From Ligustrum vulgare (Eukaryota; Streptophyta; Magnoliopsida; Lamiales; Oleaceae): a DNA stretch of 64,000 bases. Position numbers and translations under genes: made by a program. Below are positions 1 to 12,400 of this stretch, piece by piece; position 1 is the stretch's first letter, and the number at the start of each line of letters is the position of its first letter. Below the pieces are notes generated by a model. The model did no database searches. It had not been told where the DNA came from and was given only the letters and a program-made list of their open reading frames with translations. The stretch covers positions 31,466,129 through 31,530,128 of the forward strand of contig OY743180.1 in assembly GCA_963555705.1 (NCBI GenBank), written 5' to 3'.

Positions 1-30
1 CTAATTGGGCTTGGACATATTATTCTAACA
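1..30 (-). repeat. partial 3' LTR of copia-1
   Basis: These 30 bases match 7610-7639 with one change in the last ten bases (ttctaaca against ttccaaca). On the minus strand this is the first 30 bp of the LTR. The polypurine tract aagtgggagat (minus strand, 31-41) lies immediately before it. The rest of this LTR lies outside the window. Confidence 0.85.
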
Positions 31-1236
31 ATCTCCCACTTGTACAAGATCCAATTTCAGATGCTAAATTCTTGCTTTTTTTGTGTGACCCATTAGTTTC
101 CATTTACGATGAAAAATGTCGTGTTATTATTATTCCAATCTGATTGGAATAAGATGAATTGAAATCTCTATTTCTAATTCATCCTCGACTCACAAAGATC
201 GATTAATATTCATGTCGTCGTCCTAGATTGACATCTAGAAATGTGTCAAGGCAATCCATGTGAAAGGAAAAGTCATGTGACATGACAAGACCAGTTCATG
301 TGCGGTTACTGTAGAAATATAATCACTTTATCAATATAACCCAATTGGTTAAGAGATATGGATAGTGTAAATCTCATTTCAACCAATTATGTTATTCACT
401 TCTAATCTTAGTTGATCTTTTTATGACTAAAAACACATTTTTCAACTCATAACTTCACCCCGGTCGAGGAATTTACATCAACTTAAGTGAGTGAAATACA
501 GGCTATAATCTCCTACTATCCAGGAGTGACGAATCCTCATATTGGACATACACAACCTTCATATGACTCTCACTATACTCGTACTGCGTCATCCTGAAGA
601 CTCCTTCTCAAGAGCCAACATCAACGCTCTCCAAAGCATAGTAATCCTCATATAAGATTCTATGAAGTCCTCAAGTCAAAGGACCAAATCCACTATCGCA
701 CATTAGAGATTCACCACTGACGCTTGGATAGATATCCATGTGGAATCTCTAGAAGGGTTATCCAGTGCTTTGTTCATCTAACAATGCATCCACGTGTTCA
801 TTCAAATGTCCCTCTACATTCTAACTTGTGAGATAAGCTATTTTCTTCATAAGAAAGAAATGCAACACATGCTAGTCTAACTGCAACAACAATATCCGTA
901 TCTTGTTGTTACTTTGACTAGGGAAAATCTTAGAATAAGATATTAATAACTTGTACCTCACAGTCACAACACCTTGTGACTTACAAGTTAATTAAACTTA
1001 CTCTATGAACTCTATTATTTAATTAGTGAGTTAAACTCAATTTAATAATAGATCTGCCTTTGTTGTAACAATGATAATATGTGTTATGCCATTTCAATGA
1101 TTGGATTTAGAGCATAACTCTGACATACTCCCACTAGATCCAATAACTCATGTATCTTATACATGACGAGTTTATGTGACAAACACATTCCCGTTGGGAT
1201 AGTGGATTTACAGGTGGATCTTAGATATGTGACTCT

Positions 1237-1461
1237 TCACATATTCAACCTTTGCAAGGTTAGTGGGCATGATTCTATTTTTCTACAATATTTGAATAAG
1301 ATAGTAGCCCCTAAATACATACTCAGATCATCAATGAGACCCAGTTCCCTTGCTTGCGCGATGGCTCCATTATTGTCACAGTACTCATTATTGGAGCTAC
1401 AATGTTGGGAACAGTTATAGTTCACTAATGAACTTAACGATCTAGATTGCTTCACAAGCAC
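1237..1461 (-). pseudogene. copia RNase H remnant
   Basis: A 74-codon open stretch contains YCDNNGAIAQA, the conserved core of plant copia RNase H (normally followed by the RSKHI..R.HLIRE motif), and then a diverged DDLSMYLGATI. It removes the RNA strand of the RNA/DNA hybrid in the intact protein. The flanks are broken by stops. The equivalent piece of copia-2 (about 42180-42270, minus) reads YCDDNGVITQVRELGL in the same context, confirming homology. Confidence 0.72.
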
Positions 1462-2013
1462 TTATGTATTTGGTCTCGGTTGTATATTTAGCGGTCTCTC
1501 TTGTTTGAACTATTTCAAACTGACCACACCACTACTATGAGTTAATTAACAATTGGACTGAATGCTTCCTTCATCCCTTCCTGGAATAAAGGATGGTATC
1601 TCTATACCTAAAGACTGTAAATCTATATTTCTCCTCATGTCTACTGCATTCTTAGTACTTCTCAAGTTCTCAATAATACAAGAGGTGTTGTACATAGTGT
1701 GGCATTTAAGAAGATCTTATTGTCAAACAATCAAATATCTTCTCCACATCATTCTTTCTCAATATGTGTTCTAAACACCATTTTGAAAAGATTAACCCCA
1801 AAACTTTTGGGATAGAATGCTACATTGGATTCACTCATGCTAACCCCATTAGCATTACATCTATGTACATGGATTGAGAAATCAAAACAACCTTCCTAAT
1901 TTATCTCTATAGATTCTGGTTCCCAAAGTAAAGGTTTTATTTTTCAAATCCATCATGGAGAAATTCAAAAATAATTGCACTTTCATTTTAAAGGTTAGAG
2001 ACTCAACTTCTGA

Positions 2014-2056
2014 TCAATAATATGTCATCTACATATAGTATCAGAAATATTGAATA
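2014..2056 (-). pseudogene. copia reverse transcriptase active-site remnant
   Basis: The minus strand reads YSIFLILYVDDILLI, the YVDD catalytic box of copia reverse transcriptase with its hydrophobic flanks. The surrounding 2 kb (about 1.5-3.3 kb) no longer has a continuous frame. The corresponding YVDD stretch is missing from copia-2, where the sequence jumps between the blocks at 44390 and 44410. Confidence 0.7.
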
Positions 2057-3360
2057 CTCCCACTAACCTTTTATTTACACACATGATTAATCTGCAATTT
2101 TGATAAAATCAAACATTTTGATTATCTCATCAAAATTAAGATTCTAGCTCCGTGAGGCTTGCTTTAATAGATGTTTGTAGCTAAAATACTATGTTTAAGG
2201 ATTCAAAAATCCCATGATTATAGCATGTTGCTAACACAAGCAGAATTCGAATTGATTCAGAGTAAACACATTTACAGCCTATGGGTCTTAACCATTTCAG
2301 GCGAATCAAACAAGTTCCAAAACATGTTTTATCTCAGATTCTATGGCTTCCTACCATCTCGTTTAGTCAACACTTGACTTGGCTTCTATGTAAATATAAG
2401 TTCATTATCCTTGATGACTAATACAATATTAGCAATCAAGGATGTGTAACTCAATGGAGTATACATGATCCTAATATCTTTACATTGAGCTAGTGTGTTC
2501 TCAGTCGTCATAACGCCCTGAGTAGCGCGCATGTTCCAAGCATTGATCTATGCCTCATCTAATGCAAGCGCAAATTATGGCTTATTTAATCGGTTAAGTA
2601 TATATGTGTAATCATGAACTCTTTCATGTTCTACTTTTACTCCCACTGTCTTCTCTTAGATGAACTGTCTCTATAAGACATTGAAAAAATTCGAAATAGA
2701 CTTTCTTTCTCGATAAGAATGTAGAAATAATATCCAACCATCTTTTGGATATCCCACAAATATACATATTGGACTAAGGCTATTGCTTATCCAAATTCGG
2801 TATACTTCTAATAAGTATCGAGGTCTTAAATATTAACGCGAGGAAGATTAGACCTTTTAAATCCATATCTTATATGGACCTTCATCAACTGATTATCATG
2901 GAACATGACTAAGTGTGTAATATAAAGTTTTCAATGCAAAGCTCCAAAAACTGTTTTGGAGATTTTGCGTGGCTTCATCAATGATTGCATCAATTGTAAT
3001 CTTTGTCCTTTCATATTCGTCATTGTGCAGAGACGTATATGAAAGAGTTATCTATTCGAAAATTATGTTCTCATAACATAATCTCGAAGTCATCACTTTA
3101 AAATATTCTTCACCTTGATCAGATCTAAGTTCTTAGAATATTTTTCTCATTTTGACCTTTTAATTTATATCTGTATTATTTGAACTTTTCAAACTTCCAG
3201 ATTTAAATTTCATTATAGATAACAATGACAATCACGGTTATCTAATGATTAAAGACCACTCTGACATATGCCCACTTACATCCGAATGTAATAGGCTCAG
3301 TGGATCAACAATCCTACTTTCCCCTTTCTAAGAAAAATGACTTATTAATTTACCTCCAAG

Positions 3361-3364
<4 letters not shown>

Positions 3365-3433
<69 letters not shown>
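3365..3433. repeat. (TA)n microsatellite
   Basis: About 34 uninterrupted TA units inside the copia-1 interior. The matching place in copia-2 (45710-45724) has only about seven units, so the expansion occurred after the two copies separated. Confidence 0.95.
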
Positions 3434-3435
<2 letters not shown>

Positions 3436-6003
3436 TTGTTAACTGAATAAGTCAAGTGTCAGATTTAAGTGTGACTTCTTATTTTCCTTATATCAATATT
3501 CAGAATGGGGACTGCTTGTTACTTACCTAGCTTCCATATTATCTCATCTAAGTTAACGAATAACTATTATTTTTAGTTATAGAGGATAATCACTTCATGT
3601 TCAAACATGAAGTGGAAATGTTGTTCTTCATAAGAACTGTAATTAACAATTGTCTAATTTTAAACTGAATGAGAAGACAAAGATAGGTGATAACTTCTTA
3701 AACTTTAGAAGCAACATTTGCTTTATTACCTACAATTAGGTATATCACCATTTTTCGCAATTATTCTACTTTTAGCCATTGTATATTATCAGTATCTAAT
3801 ACTCGATTGGCTAAGTAGATTATTTAACCTCTATCAAATAGAAAACTAAAATAGAAGATTCACCAAACTTCTCACTTCTTTAGTTCGGTTAAGGAAGCCT
3901 TGCAATTATAAATGTAGTATCCTATTATTGGAATGTTCGAGAAGAGTATTCTCGATCATATTGTGTTTTGAGATCATTTCTCAAAGAACGATGCCAATTC
4001 AAGGATTTCAGTCTAATGAACTTACTCAGTGTCAATTGCACTGTATAAGTTCACGTAATAACACAAATTTTAAAACTCATAAAACAACAATAATAAATAA
4101 AAATTAGAATCACGTATTATCATACATAAGTCAATTTAATAAGGTCTTTTATTAAATCGATTGCTCCCACTATTTTACTTGAATTAATGACCCTCAACAT
4201 TAATCTTGTAGAATCCTATTAGATTCACAGTAGGTTAGGATCCCGTTTATTTTATTAGAACATTGAGTGACTCAACAAGCTCTAATGAAACATCAAGGTA
4301 GATACTCCTATCAATCACATCTCCATGTGACTCCTAAATCATCAAGTAAACAACTCTTTGTTGCACACATCTTATGTATTTGCTTGATTGTGCCTTCAAA
4401 ATCTCATCTCCTTGAGTGACTCAATAAAAGATAGATTTCGGTTAAATTCTACCCATTGTTCAGAAATATCTTATGTCTCATAATGATAAAACACACCTTC
4501 CCACTTGCAGCCTTAAGTGACTCAACAAGCCGCATCGAGTGCGGATTCTAATTTTTCACTATAACAACGGAAGGCACTTTGTATTACCCAATTAATACGA
4601 ATTTAATAAATTACTTCCAAAATTATATCATTTTTGATTGACTCAAAATGATGTTATTTTGGTTAAGTCTGACCCATTGTTCAGAAGTATCTGATATTTC
4701 ATAATGAGAAACATATCTACCATTGAGTAGCCTTGAGTGACTCAACAAGCTGACATCGATAGTAAACTCTGGTTTTCATTATAACAATGGAAAGCACAGG
4801 ACTTAATATAATTTTAAGTGAGGGGTTTGTCTCATCATTCCTATGTATATTAACTAACATCCACCATGCAATTAATCATACATACAATATTACTGTGGAT
4901 GATTATAGACAATATCTATCTAGTCTTCTCGAGCCATGAAGAAGACTAGTTGGTCAATTCTTAGGGGACATTGCCTTCGATTATTGAATACTAAATGCAA
5001 TAATCTCCATCTGCTATTGCAACCTGTATCCTATACTAGTTGTCTTCTTGTAGCCAGCTCCAACCTGTATCCTATACTAGTTGGCACGCAGGCCTGTATC
5101 AAATGGACGCGCAGGTCTATATCTACAAACTAGAGCGCGCAGACCCAAATAAATTAAATAATAGGCATGCAGGCCCACTTAAATAATAACGGGCTCGCAG
5201 GCCCAACCAACAAAAGTAGAATAAATAAATCATCCAACCAATCACATGGGTCGAGTCCATAATCATCCACTAAATACACATTCATCATTTATATGTATAA
5301 AAATATAATATCTAATATTATATAAACAACTTTCAAGTTTCTAGCAATTCAGGTCGTCTAAACAAATTTAGATAAAATGGATCGGAACAATAATTAATTA
5401 ATCAAATTAATTAACTAACTTTAGTTAGTAGGACTTATTTAATTAAAATTATATTTTAATCAAATACCAAATTAGAGTCCAACTCTAATTCCAAAAGAGG
5501 CAAATTAAATTAACATCTTAATTTAGGATAAAACTCCTAAAATAAAATAAAATTCAATTTATTAATTAATTAATCAAATTAATTAATTACATTAATTAAC
5601 GGGTTTATTTAATTAAAATCAGATTTTAATTAAATACTAAATTAGAGTCCAACTCCAATTTAAAGATTTTAGGGCTAATTCAATTTAGGATCAAATCCTA
5701 AATAAAATTCAATTAATAATCAATTAATCAAATTAAGTAATTATTAAATTGAATTTAATTAAAATCAAATTTTAATTAAACACAAAATTAAAGTCCAAAC
5801 TCTAATTCTTAAATTAGGGCAAATCGAATTAACATTTTAATTTAGGATAAAACTCCTAAATAAAATAAAATTCAATTTAGGGTCAAAATTATATATTTTG
5901 TTAAAATCTAATTTCAACAATAATTTGAAAGTCGCGAATTTTAAAATAAAATTTTGAATTGGGTCAAAATTAATTTTCTGGTCAGTTTTAAATTGGGTCA
6001 AAC

Positions 6004-6436
6004 TAGGGATGGCAAAACGGCTCGTCGGCTCGAGCCGCTCGGGCTCGGCTTGAAAAAAGCTCGGGCTAAGCTCGGCTCGCGGCTCGAGATTTCAAGCCAA
6101 AGTTCGAGCCGAGCTTTTTTTTGAGAGACGGGCTTTGGCTCGGCTCGACTTGAGTAAAAAAAAAGCCCGCTAAAAAAGCTCGATGGGAGCTTGAACAATG
6201 AATTTTGACCACGCGTTCGGTTCAACTTGCTATATATACACATTTTCAATAAAAATTTTATGAATTTTTGCTATAAAATAAGAAAAAAAGTAAAAGCTCG
6301 AGTCAAGCCTTATTTTTGGGGACGAGCTTTAGCTCGGCTCGGCTCGGGCGAAAAAAAGCTCGACCCCAAAAAGCTCGAGCCAAGTTCGAGCCTAGATCTT
6401 CGGCTCGCCAGCCAGCTCGGCTCGTTGACATCCCCA
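6004..6436. mobile_element. hAT-type non-autonomous element (MITE), 433 bp, TSD ggtcaaac
   Basis: The insert begins TAGGGATGGCAA and ends with the complement of TGGGGATGTCAA, giving imperfect terminal inverted repeats. It is flanked by an exact 8-bp direct repeat ggtcaaac (5996-6003 and 6437-6444), as expected for hAT elements. Copia-2 has the uninterrupted site at about 57545-57555 (gggtcaaactcattt), a paralogous empty site that fixes both ends. The inside is rich in GGCTCGGCTCGAGC-like words and has no coding capacity. Confidence 0.9.
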
Positions 6437-6639
6437 GGTCAAACCCATTCAAAATCAAATTTTAAATCCTTTTAAAAAATTGCAATTTGACCCCATAATT
6501 CAAAATTACAAGCAGATCCTACAATTTCGAAAAATTGCAAGACAGGCCCTCTATTTATAAAATTATAAATTGACCCTTATTTCATAATTGCACACGGGGG
6601 CCTACAATTTCATAAATTGCACAAGAGGCCCCCGCCTCC

Positions 6640-7090
6640 AAATCAAACCCTAATTCGGTAATTGTAAATTCCCAAATTGCGGAGGAAGTCCCCGTCCCCA
6701 AAAAATCTGAAAATCGTTCGAAACCCTAAACCTCTCTCCTCTTGGCCGGGCGGCACCGAAGCTAGCATCCACGGCGCTGCGTCTCTTGTTGGCGTTACTA
6801 CAACGTCATCGCGTTGCAATCGAGCAGCCACGCTGCTACGTCATAGTGCAGCGGCGACGCTATCGTTGCAAATCAGCGACTGCGTATGCAGCTGCAGCAG
6901 CGGGAACTGTTGTCGTAGCAACCAGTGATAGCACTGCTACCGCTATATTCACTTGTGCAGCAACGCGCTGCACAAATTGTGGAAGCAAACTGCTACTCCG
7001 ATGGTGCGCCACCGTGCAGCGGCGGAAGCGGCAGTGACGTCTCTCGCTCGCCAAGTCCATTCCAAGTGTAGCGCGCTGCCGCCTGCTTTT
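6640..7090. other. GC-rich GCTGC/GCAGC-dense block in copia-1 leader
   Basis: This 450-bp stretch lies just downstream (element sense) of the primer-binding site and is far richer in G+C than its AT-rich surroundings. It is dense in GCAGC, GCTGC and GTTGC words on both strands. Several short ORFs overlap it on both strands and look like composition artefacts. The equivalent block in copia-2 is 57780-58025. It is probably the untranslated leader or the start of gag; I do not recognise a protein. Confidence 0.45.
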
Positions 7091-7259
7091 CCCAATCCGT
7101 TTCTTGATCCATTTTTCGACCCAAAATTAATTTTCTTCTTTAAATCAAATTTAGAAAAAGAAAAATAATTTTCTCAAAAGCCAAAAACAAGAAAATATTT
7201 ATTCAATCATATTGAATTCATCAAAGAATTAAACAAATTCGAACAAGTAACAAGGCAGA

Positions 7260-7270
7260 CTCTGATACCA
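7260..7270 (-). promoter_or_regulatory. primer-binding site of copia-1
   Basis: The minus strand reads tggtatcagag one base inside the LTR end TTACA. This matches the 3' end of initiator tRNA-Met, the usual primer of plant copia elements. Confidence 0.9.
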
Positions 7271-7271
7271 C

Positions 7272-7639
7272 TGTAAGGTTTTGATACATACATGCACAGT
7301 GGAAATTAAACAAACACAAAACCATAGTCCGGATCAACCTTGCACTTAGATAGAATTTGTGATTAGAATGATACCTTTGATGAACCGCTATAATTTGATG
7401 TTAATATAGTATAGATCTTTACCACAGCCGTCCAATCGTCCAGCCTCTAATGATGATCCACACAGCAAGTCAAGATCTGAATTATTGTGCTAGCAATCAA
7501 GAAAAACAGCTAACTTGTTTCTCTACAATTCACTTATTACTTATAGGCATAAACCTAAACCTAATTAGGTTAAAGATTTTGGACTTGAGCCAACCCAAGT
7601 CTGGCCCAACTAATTGGGCTTGGACATATTATTCCAACA
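7272..7639 (-). repeat. 5' LTR of copia-1 (368 bp)
   Basis: Minus strand TGTTGGAATA...CCTTACA, next to the primer-binding site. It is homologous to the outer parts of both copia-2 LTRs but lacks the MITE that both of those carry. Confidence 0.9.
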
Positions 7640-7907
7640 TCTCTCATTTTGAATATCTTGTGACATGGTGAATCTATTAAAATACAATTTTTCATTATAT
7701 TGAAAAAAATAATTTAAAGAATATTCTAGGGACATTTTTTTACAAACTTTTGGTTTAGGGTCGACCCTTAAATGGGGGTCGAAACCTCAAATTTTCCAGT
7801 CCAAGCGGGACTCAAAATATTGGCAAGGGTCGACCCCTTATAAGGGTAATTTCGAGACCTAGCCCTCATTTACCCCATGTTTCCATCTTCTAATTCTTTT
7901 CCTCTTT
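7640..7907. other. non-coding spacer between copia-1 and the MULE
   Basis: AT-rich sequence without an ORF. It holds two GGGTCGACCC-like palindromes (about 7757 and 7828). Similar GGGTCGACCCC words recur at 35083-35120. I see nothing else here. Confidence 0.5.
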
Positions 7908-8046
7908 TTCTCCAACGAGGAAATACGTCCCAATAGTCAGATCTTTCAACCGGTTTTTCAAAATGCCCATTGACGAAATTATAATCTAAAAACAAAAATG
8001 AAAAAAGAAAAATTATTGACAAAGTCTAATATACCCTTACTCCTAT

Positions 8047-8425
8047 ACAAGTATTTGGTCCGTCCATTTTTCCAAAACTCACCCATTTTTGTCCGGCGAG
8101 CTCTCGGTTGGTCCGTCCGTCAAAAAAGAAGAAGAAGAAGAAGACATCATCATCCTTCAAAGTTCAAATACTAGACAAGGTTAGTTCACATTTTTAACTT
8201 TGATTTCTAGATTTATAATTTGAAGTTTCATGAATTTGAACTAATGGCATTGAAGATTTGGGGACGGAGCTCGCCGGAAATGGAGAGCTCCGCCATCTAC
8301 TGGACTGTTCGTCCGACAGACAGCTTTTGGTCCGTCGGACGGACCACTTTATGGTCCGGCCACCAATATGGTCTGGCTGGACCAAATATGGTGGTCGGTC
8401 TCCATGGGGTCCGGCCGGACCTTTT
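8047..8425. repeat. GGTCCGGCCGGACC-like palindrome cluster, left subterminal
   Basis: Copies or half-copies of GGTCCGGCCGGACC start near 8057, 8104, 8329, 8353, 8370, 8390 and 8408, the last one perfect. Related clusters occur in the MULE at about 12995-13112 and 16488-16580. The left and right clusters flank the upstream regions of the two genes, so they could bind transposase or act in promoters; that is inference. Confidence 0.6.
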
Positions 8426-8429
8426 TTAA

Positions 8430-9276
8430 AATAAAAACTTTGATATATTACAATTTTAAAAAATATTATCTAAATTATTATTTTTGTGATAAATGATAAA
8501 TAATGCCTTAATTAACAAACTTAATTAGAATTTTATAATGTAAAAGAGGTAAAATATTATTATTACCAATGATAATAAATTTAATTAGAATTTTATAATT
8601 AGAATTAATAAATATGAATATAATTTGATAATTGTAATAAAAAATATAATAATTTCATAATGTTGGAAAATGTAATTATAATTTTATAATTTGCTAATGA
8701 AAAATTATGAAATTATTAATACTTTTTATAATAATTAGAAAAAATAAATATGAACTATAATTTCATAACTGTAAAAAATATATAGAATAGTATCATAATG
8801 TTAATAATTGTAATTATAATTTCACAACTTTAATACAAAATAATATGTTAATAATTATATAATGTAATATATATACCACAATGACTAAAAATTAATTAAT
8901 AATTTCATAATAATAGTTATATAAAATTTCATAATAATTAGAAATAATATAAGAAATGTAATTAAAAATTCATAATTTGATAAAAAGTAAAAATCTATTA
9001 ATAATTTCATAATAATATTATTAATAATTATATAAGATTTCATAATAATTAAAAATAATATAAAAATTTAATTATAATTTCATATTTTGCTAAAATTGAA
9101 TGTATTAATAATTTTATATTAATATTAATAATAATTATATAAAATTTCATAATAATTAGAAATAATAAATATGAACTATACTTTCATAACTGTAAAAATA
9201 TATATAATAGTTCATAATGTTAATAATTGTAATTATAATTTCACAAATATAACAAAAAAATAATATAAGAATAATT

Positions 9277-9311
<35 letters not shown>

Positions 9312-9395
9312 ATAATGATTAAAAAAGTAATAATGTTAAATTTATTGATATTGCAATATACTTTCTTGTAAGTGGTTTTAACATTTGAAATTATT
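8430..9395. other. AT-rich region with internal direct repeat, upstream of Ulp1-like gene
   Basis: No coding sequence. A stretch at about 8725-8830 recurs diverged at about 9148-9245 (aaatatgaactata..ttcataactgtaaaa). A (TA)n tract lies at 9283-9309. This is the probable promoter/5' region of the gene at 9401. Confidence 0.5.
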
Positions 9396-9400
9396 GCAGA

Positions 9401-12400
9401 ATGGAGTATGTAGTTGATCTTGAACTGAGAGGGCTTCCAGCTAAAGTGAGCCAGTACAAGACCTTTGACATCTTCGAAACAGTTATAAAGCTCCTTGATG
9501 AGGATCATCAAGATATTTTGAAGCGGTCTTTCCTATGGCTATTCCGAGAAATGACCGAGATGGAGTTTGTATTGCAGATAATAGGCTCTCTGGTTCTTCG
9601 ACTTTTGAATCCAGTCGACGGTAAAGTGTTCAGCTTTTCCTTCGGGGATGGGAAGATAGTCACCTTCTCTCCTTTTGAGTTTTCCCTCATCACGGGATTA
9701 AAATGTGGCCACGTTGACAAAAAGGCCATAAAGTCCTATAAATGCTCTCCTCAATCCCGACTTTATGTCAAATACTTTCCTGAGAAAAAAAAAGTCCTGA
9801 GGGGGGGAGCTCGAGCTAACTTTAAAGACGTGTTCCGATAGTATGGACAAATTGAAGTTGGGCATGGTCTATATTTTCGGGAGCTTCGTGAAGGGCAAGC
9901 CATCTAAAAATGGTATAGATTTATATGCTTTGGAAGTTGTTGATGATATTGAAGCCTTCAACAACTATCCATGGGGGTCTATATGTTTTGACGAGACCGT
10001 CAACATATTTAAGAAAAAGCATTCGATGCCTTCGAAACCATGGGCCCCGCGGAAGTATGATGCGTACGGCTTCACGTACGCTCTGCAAGTAATAATTTTA
10101 AAGTTTTCACTATAAATTTGTTTATTATGTTTTTCATCGTCATAATAATTGTAAGTTTCACAGGTCTGGGCGTACGAGGTTATTCCCGCCTTAGGTGAAA
10201 TGTGGGCATTTAGGACGGGGACGCGATTTCCTTGGATGCTGAATTGGAGGGCAACGGATAAACCAAGCTCTATGAGTCTTTCGGGTATCCTCGATGATCC
10301 TCAAGTAATTGTACAGTTTGATCAGAAATTATTATCAATGTAATATATGACTTGACTCATTATTCATAAATCGTTCAAATGTTAATATATTAGCTCGAAG
10401 TCCTGCCCGAGTTGACGGCTTTGACCGAGGAGGAGGGACAGGACTACATGCGGAGATCGCCTTCACCAAGGAGGTCGCCTTCACTGAGGAGATCTCCCGC
10501 ATTCTCACATTCCACGGCATGTTAAATTAAATCAATCTTTTTTAAGTTTATATTTTTGTGTTGTAATTTGGTTTACATTATTAGTTTTAATTTTTGTTTA
10601 TTTATATAGGATCAGCACCCTCCAGTACGAGACATGTCCTCGCAACTCATGGAATCTCATTTATTGGGGAGATCTCACGTACCTTTATGCTCCCCAACTC
10701 CCCCAGCATGTTAATGGATCTAGTTTAATTGAGCATTGGTTGATGTATTGAATTGTCATGATTTGAGGGTTTGAATGTTTTTGTTTTGTTGTGGCTTTTT
10801 GATGTCCCTTTACAGGGTGGCTAAGTCTAAATTTTAGGGGAGATTCTGTCAAGATTTCTGTAAAATTTAAATTAACAATATTTGACATTTAATTTTCCCT
10901 TTTGTTTAATTATCTAGGATCAACACGGTCTAGTAGGAGACACCTCTTCGTCGCCGAGGAGATCGCCTTCACAGAGGAGATCTCACATACCTGTACCCTC
11001 CCCCACTCACACAGTAAGTTCATGGTTTTGGTTTTCAATAAGCTATACTACTGTAGCTCATACATTTACATGTTATAATATTTGAGTTAAATAATTACTT
11101 TTCATGTTTGTTTTCAGCGTCATGTACCTTAAGCTGATGATTTGTTTGAGCGTGTGGTGGGGGTCCTCCATTTCGAGATCGGCGTCCTTCGGGATGAGCT
11201 CAGAGGTAGGGTAGACGCCCTTCAGGATGAGCTCGGACGTAGGGTCGACGCCCTTCAGGATGAGCTCGGACGTAGGGTCGATGCCCTTCGTGATGAGCTT
11301 CGAGGTAGGGTCGACGCCCTTTGGGATGCGCTCGGAGGTAGGATCGACGCCCTTCGGGATGAGCTCTGAGGTGGGCATGGACGATCCGATATGATTTCAG
11401 AGCACGATGAGCTGAATGATATGATAGCTCAGATGATGATGCAGAGTTTCGACGGGATGCCAGCATGGGTGGTGGGGGAGGAGGAGGAGGAGGAGGTGCC
11501 TCAGGTGGCGGCGGAGGACGAGGTGGTGCCTTGTATGGAGGAGGTGCCTCAGGTGGCGACGGAGGAGGAGGTGCCTCAGGCGGCAGCGGAGGAGGAGGAG
11601 GTGCCTCAGGCGGTGTCTGCAGATGTACCCCAGGTGTTGGAGGAGATTGTCGAGAAGAGGGGACAAAAGCGTGCTATTGAGGTAAAAGAGCAGATTGTTA
11701 GTAAGAGGACAAGACAACCCTCACAACATGTTCTTTCTTCCTTCACGGCCGAGGTGAAGAAGAGGACATTCCTTGACGGCACTTATGTCAACATATTCCG
11801 CGAAGTTGATCCGGCAAAGAAAAAGGATTTTGATACGTGGTACTATAAACTTGGGCCAAAGTAAGCTTCTTATGATTTGGTTTATTTATTTTTATACATT
11901 TAACAGGAACGTATAAGTTAGTACTAATTCTTTATTGATGCAGGGTTCATTATGCAGTTGGGAAGACAAACATATTTGATGCCAGAGATTGGTTCGGAAT
12001 AGTCCTTCGGAGCGCGGATTGGCTTAGCGACTATGTAAGTATATCATCGTAGTTATGTGATCTCACTATATTATTTGTTTATTATATAATATTTAATTCA
12101 CTTATATTTTATGTTGTAGCATGTTGATCTTACGATGGAGTTGCTGCGTGATCGGACTAGTAGGTACCCGAAATCGTTTGGCTTTCCCGGGCTAGTGATC
12201 TTGTGCTGCGACTTTAAAAACGCTGTCGACATCGAGTACTCAACGTACGAAAGCAACTTTACCTCGTACGTGTTTCCAGATTACATGTTGGACTACATGG
12301 TAGGGACAAAGCCCATGTGTGGCCAGTCGTGTACGAGTTGTACACACCTCTATATTCCGGTGATCGCGAACTTGCACATCATTGCTGTTGAGGTCGTGTT

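Larger units (their letters stand above)
1..7639 (-). mobile_element. Ty1/copia LTR retrotransposon copia-1, degenerate, 3' LTR cut by window edge
   Basis: The element reads on the minus strand. The right end carries a complete 368-bp LTR (7272-7639, TGTTGG...TTACA on the minus strand) followed inward by a tRNA-Met type primer-binding site (7260-7270, complement of tggtatcagag). Positions 1-30 match the outer end of that LTR, and next to them lies a purine-rich tract (complement of 31-41), so the window starts inside the 3' LTR. No long ORF survives, but a reverse transcriptase motif and an RNase H segment are recognisable, in the copia order RT then RNase H. The roughly 7.2-kb interior aligns along much of its length with copia-2 (39686-63562), which makes each a reference for insertions in the other. 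Confidence 0.88.

Noticed and set aside
4480..4780. Possible regulatory repeats (gagtgactcaacaagc occurring several times)
   Set aside because: They recur in the copia interior as part of an old internal duplication (4265, 4520, 4735) and are not clearly functional.
6677..7168. Several overlapping ORFs on both strands in the GC-rich copia leader
   Set aside because: Open frames on both strands reflect high GC content; no domain, and the copia-2 copy does not keep them.
11465..11680. Glycine-rich protein ORF
   Set aside because: It is an alternative frame of the acidic EEVPQ-repeat exon of the Ulp1-like gene, produced by GGAGGAGGA codons.
11073..11717. Minus-strand repeat-containing ORFs (PTSELIPKGVD type, and a Leu/His-rich one)
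   Set aside because: Antisense shadows of the 33-bp coiled-coil repeat and acidic repeat of the Ulp1-like gene.
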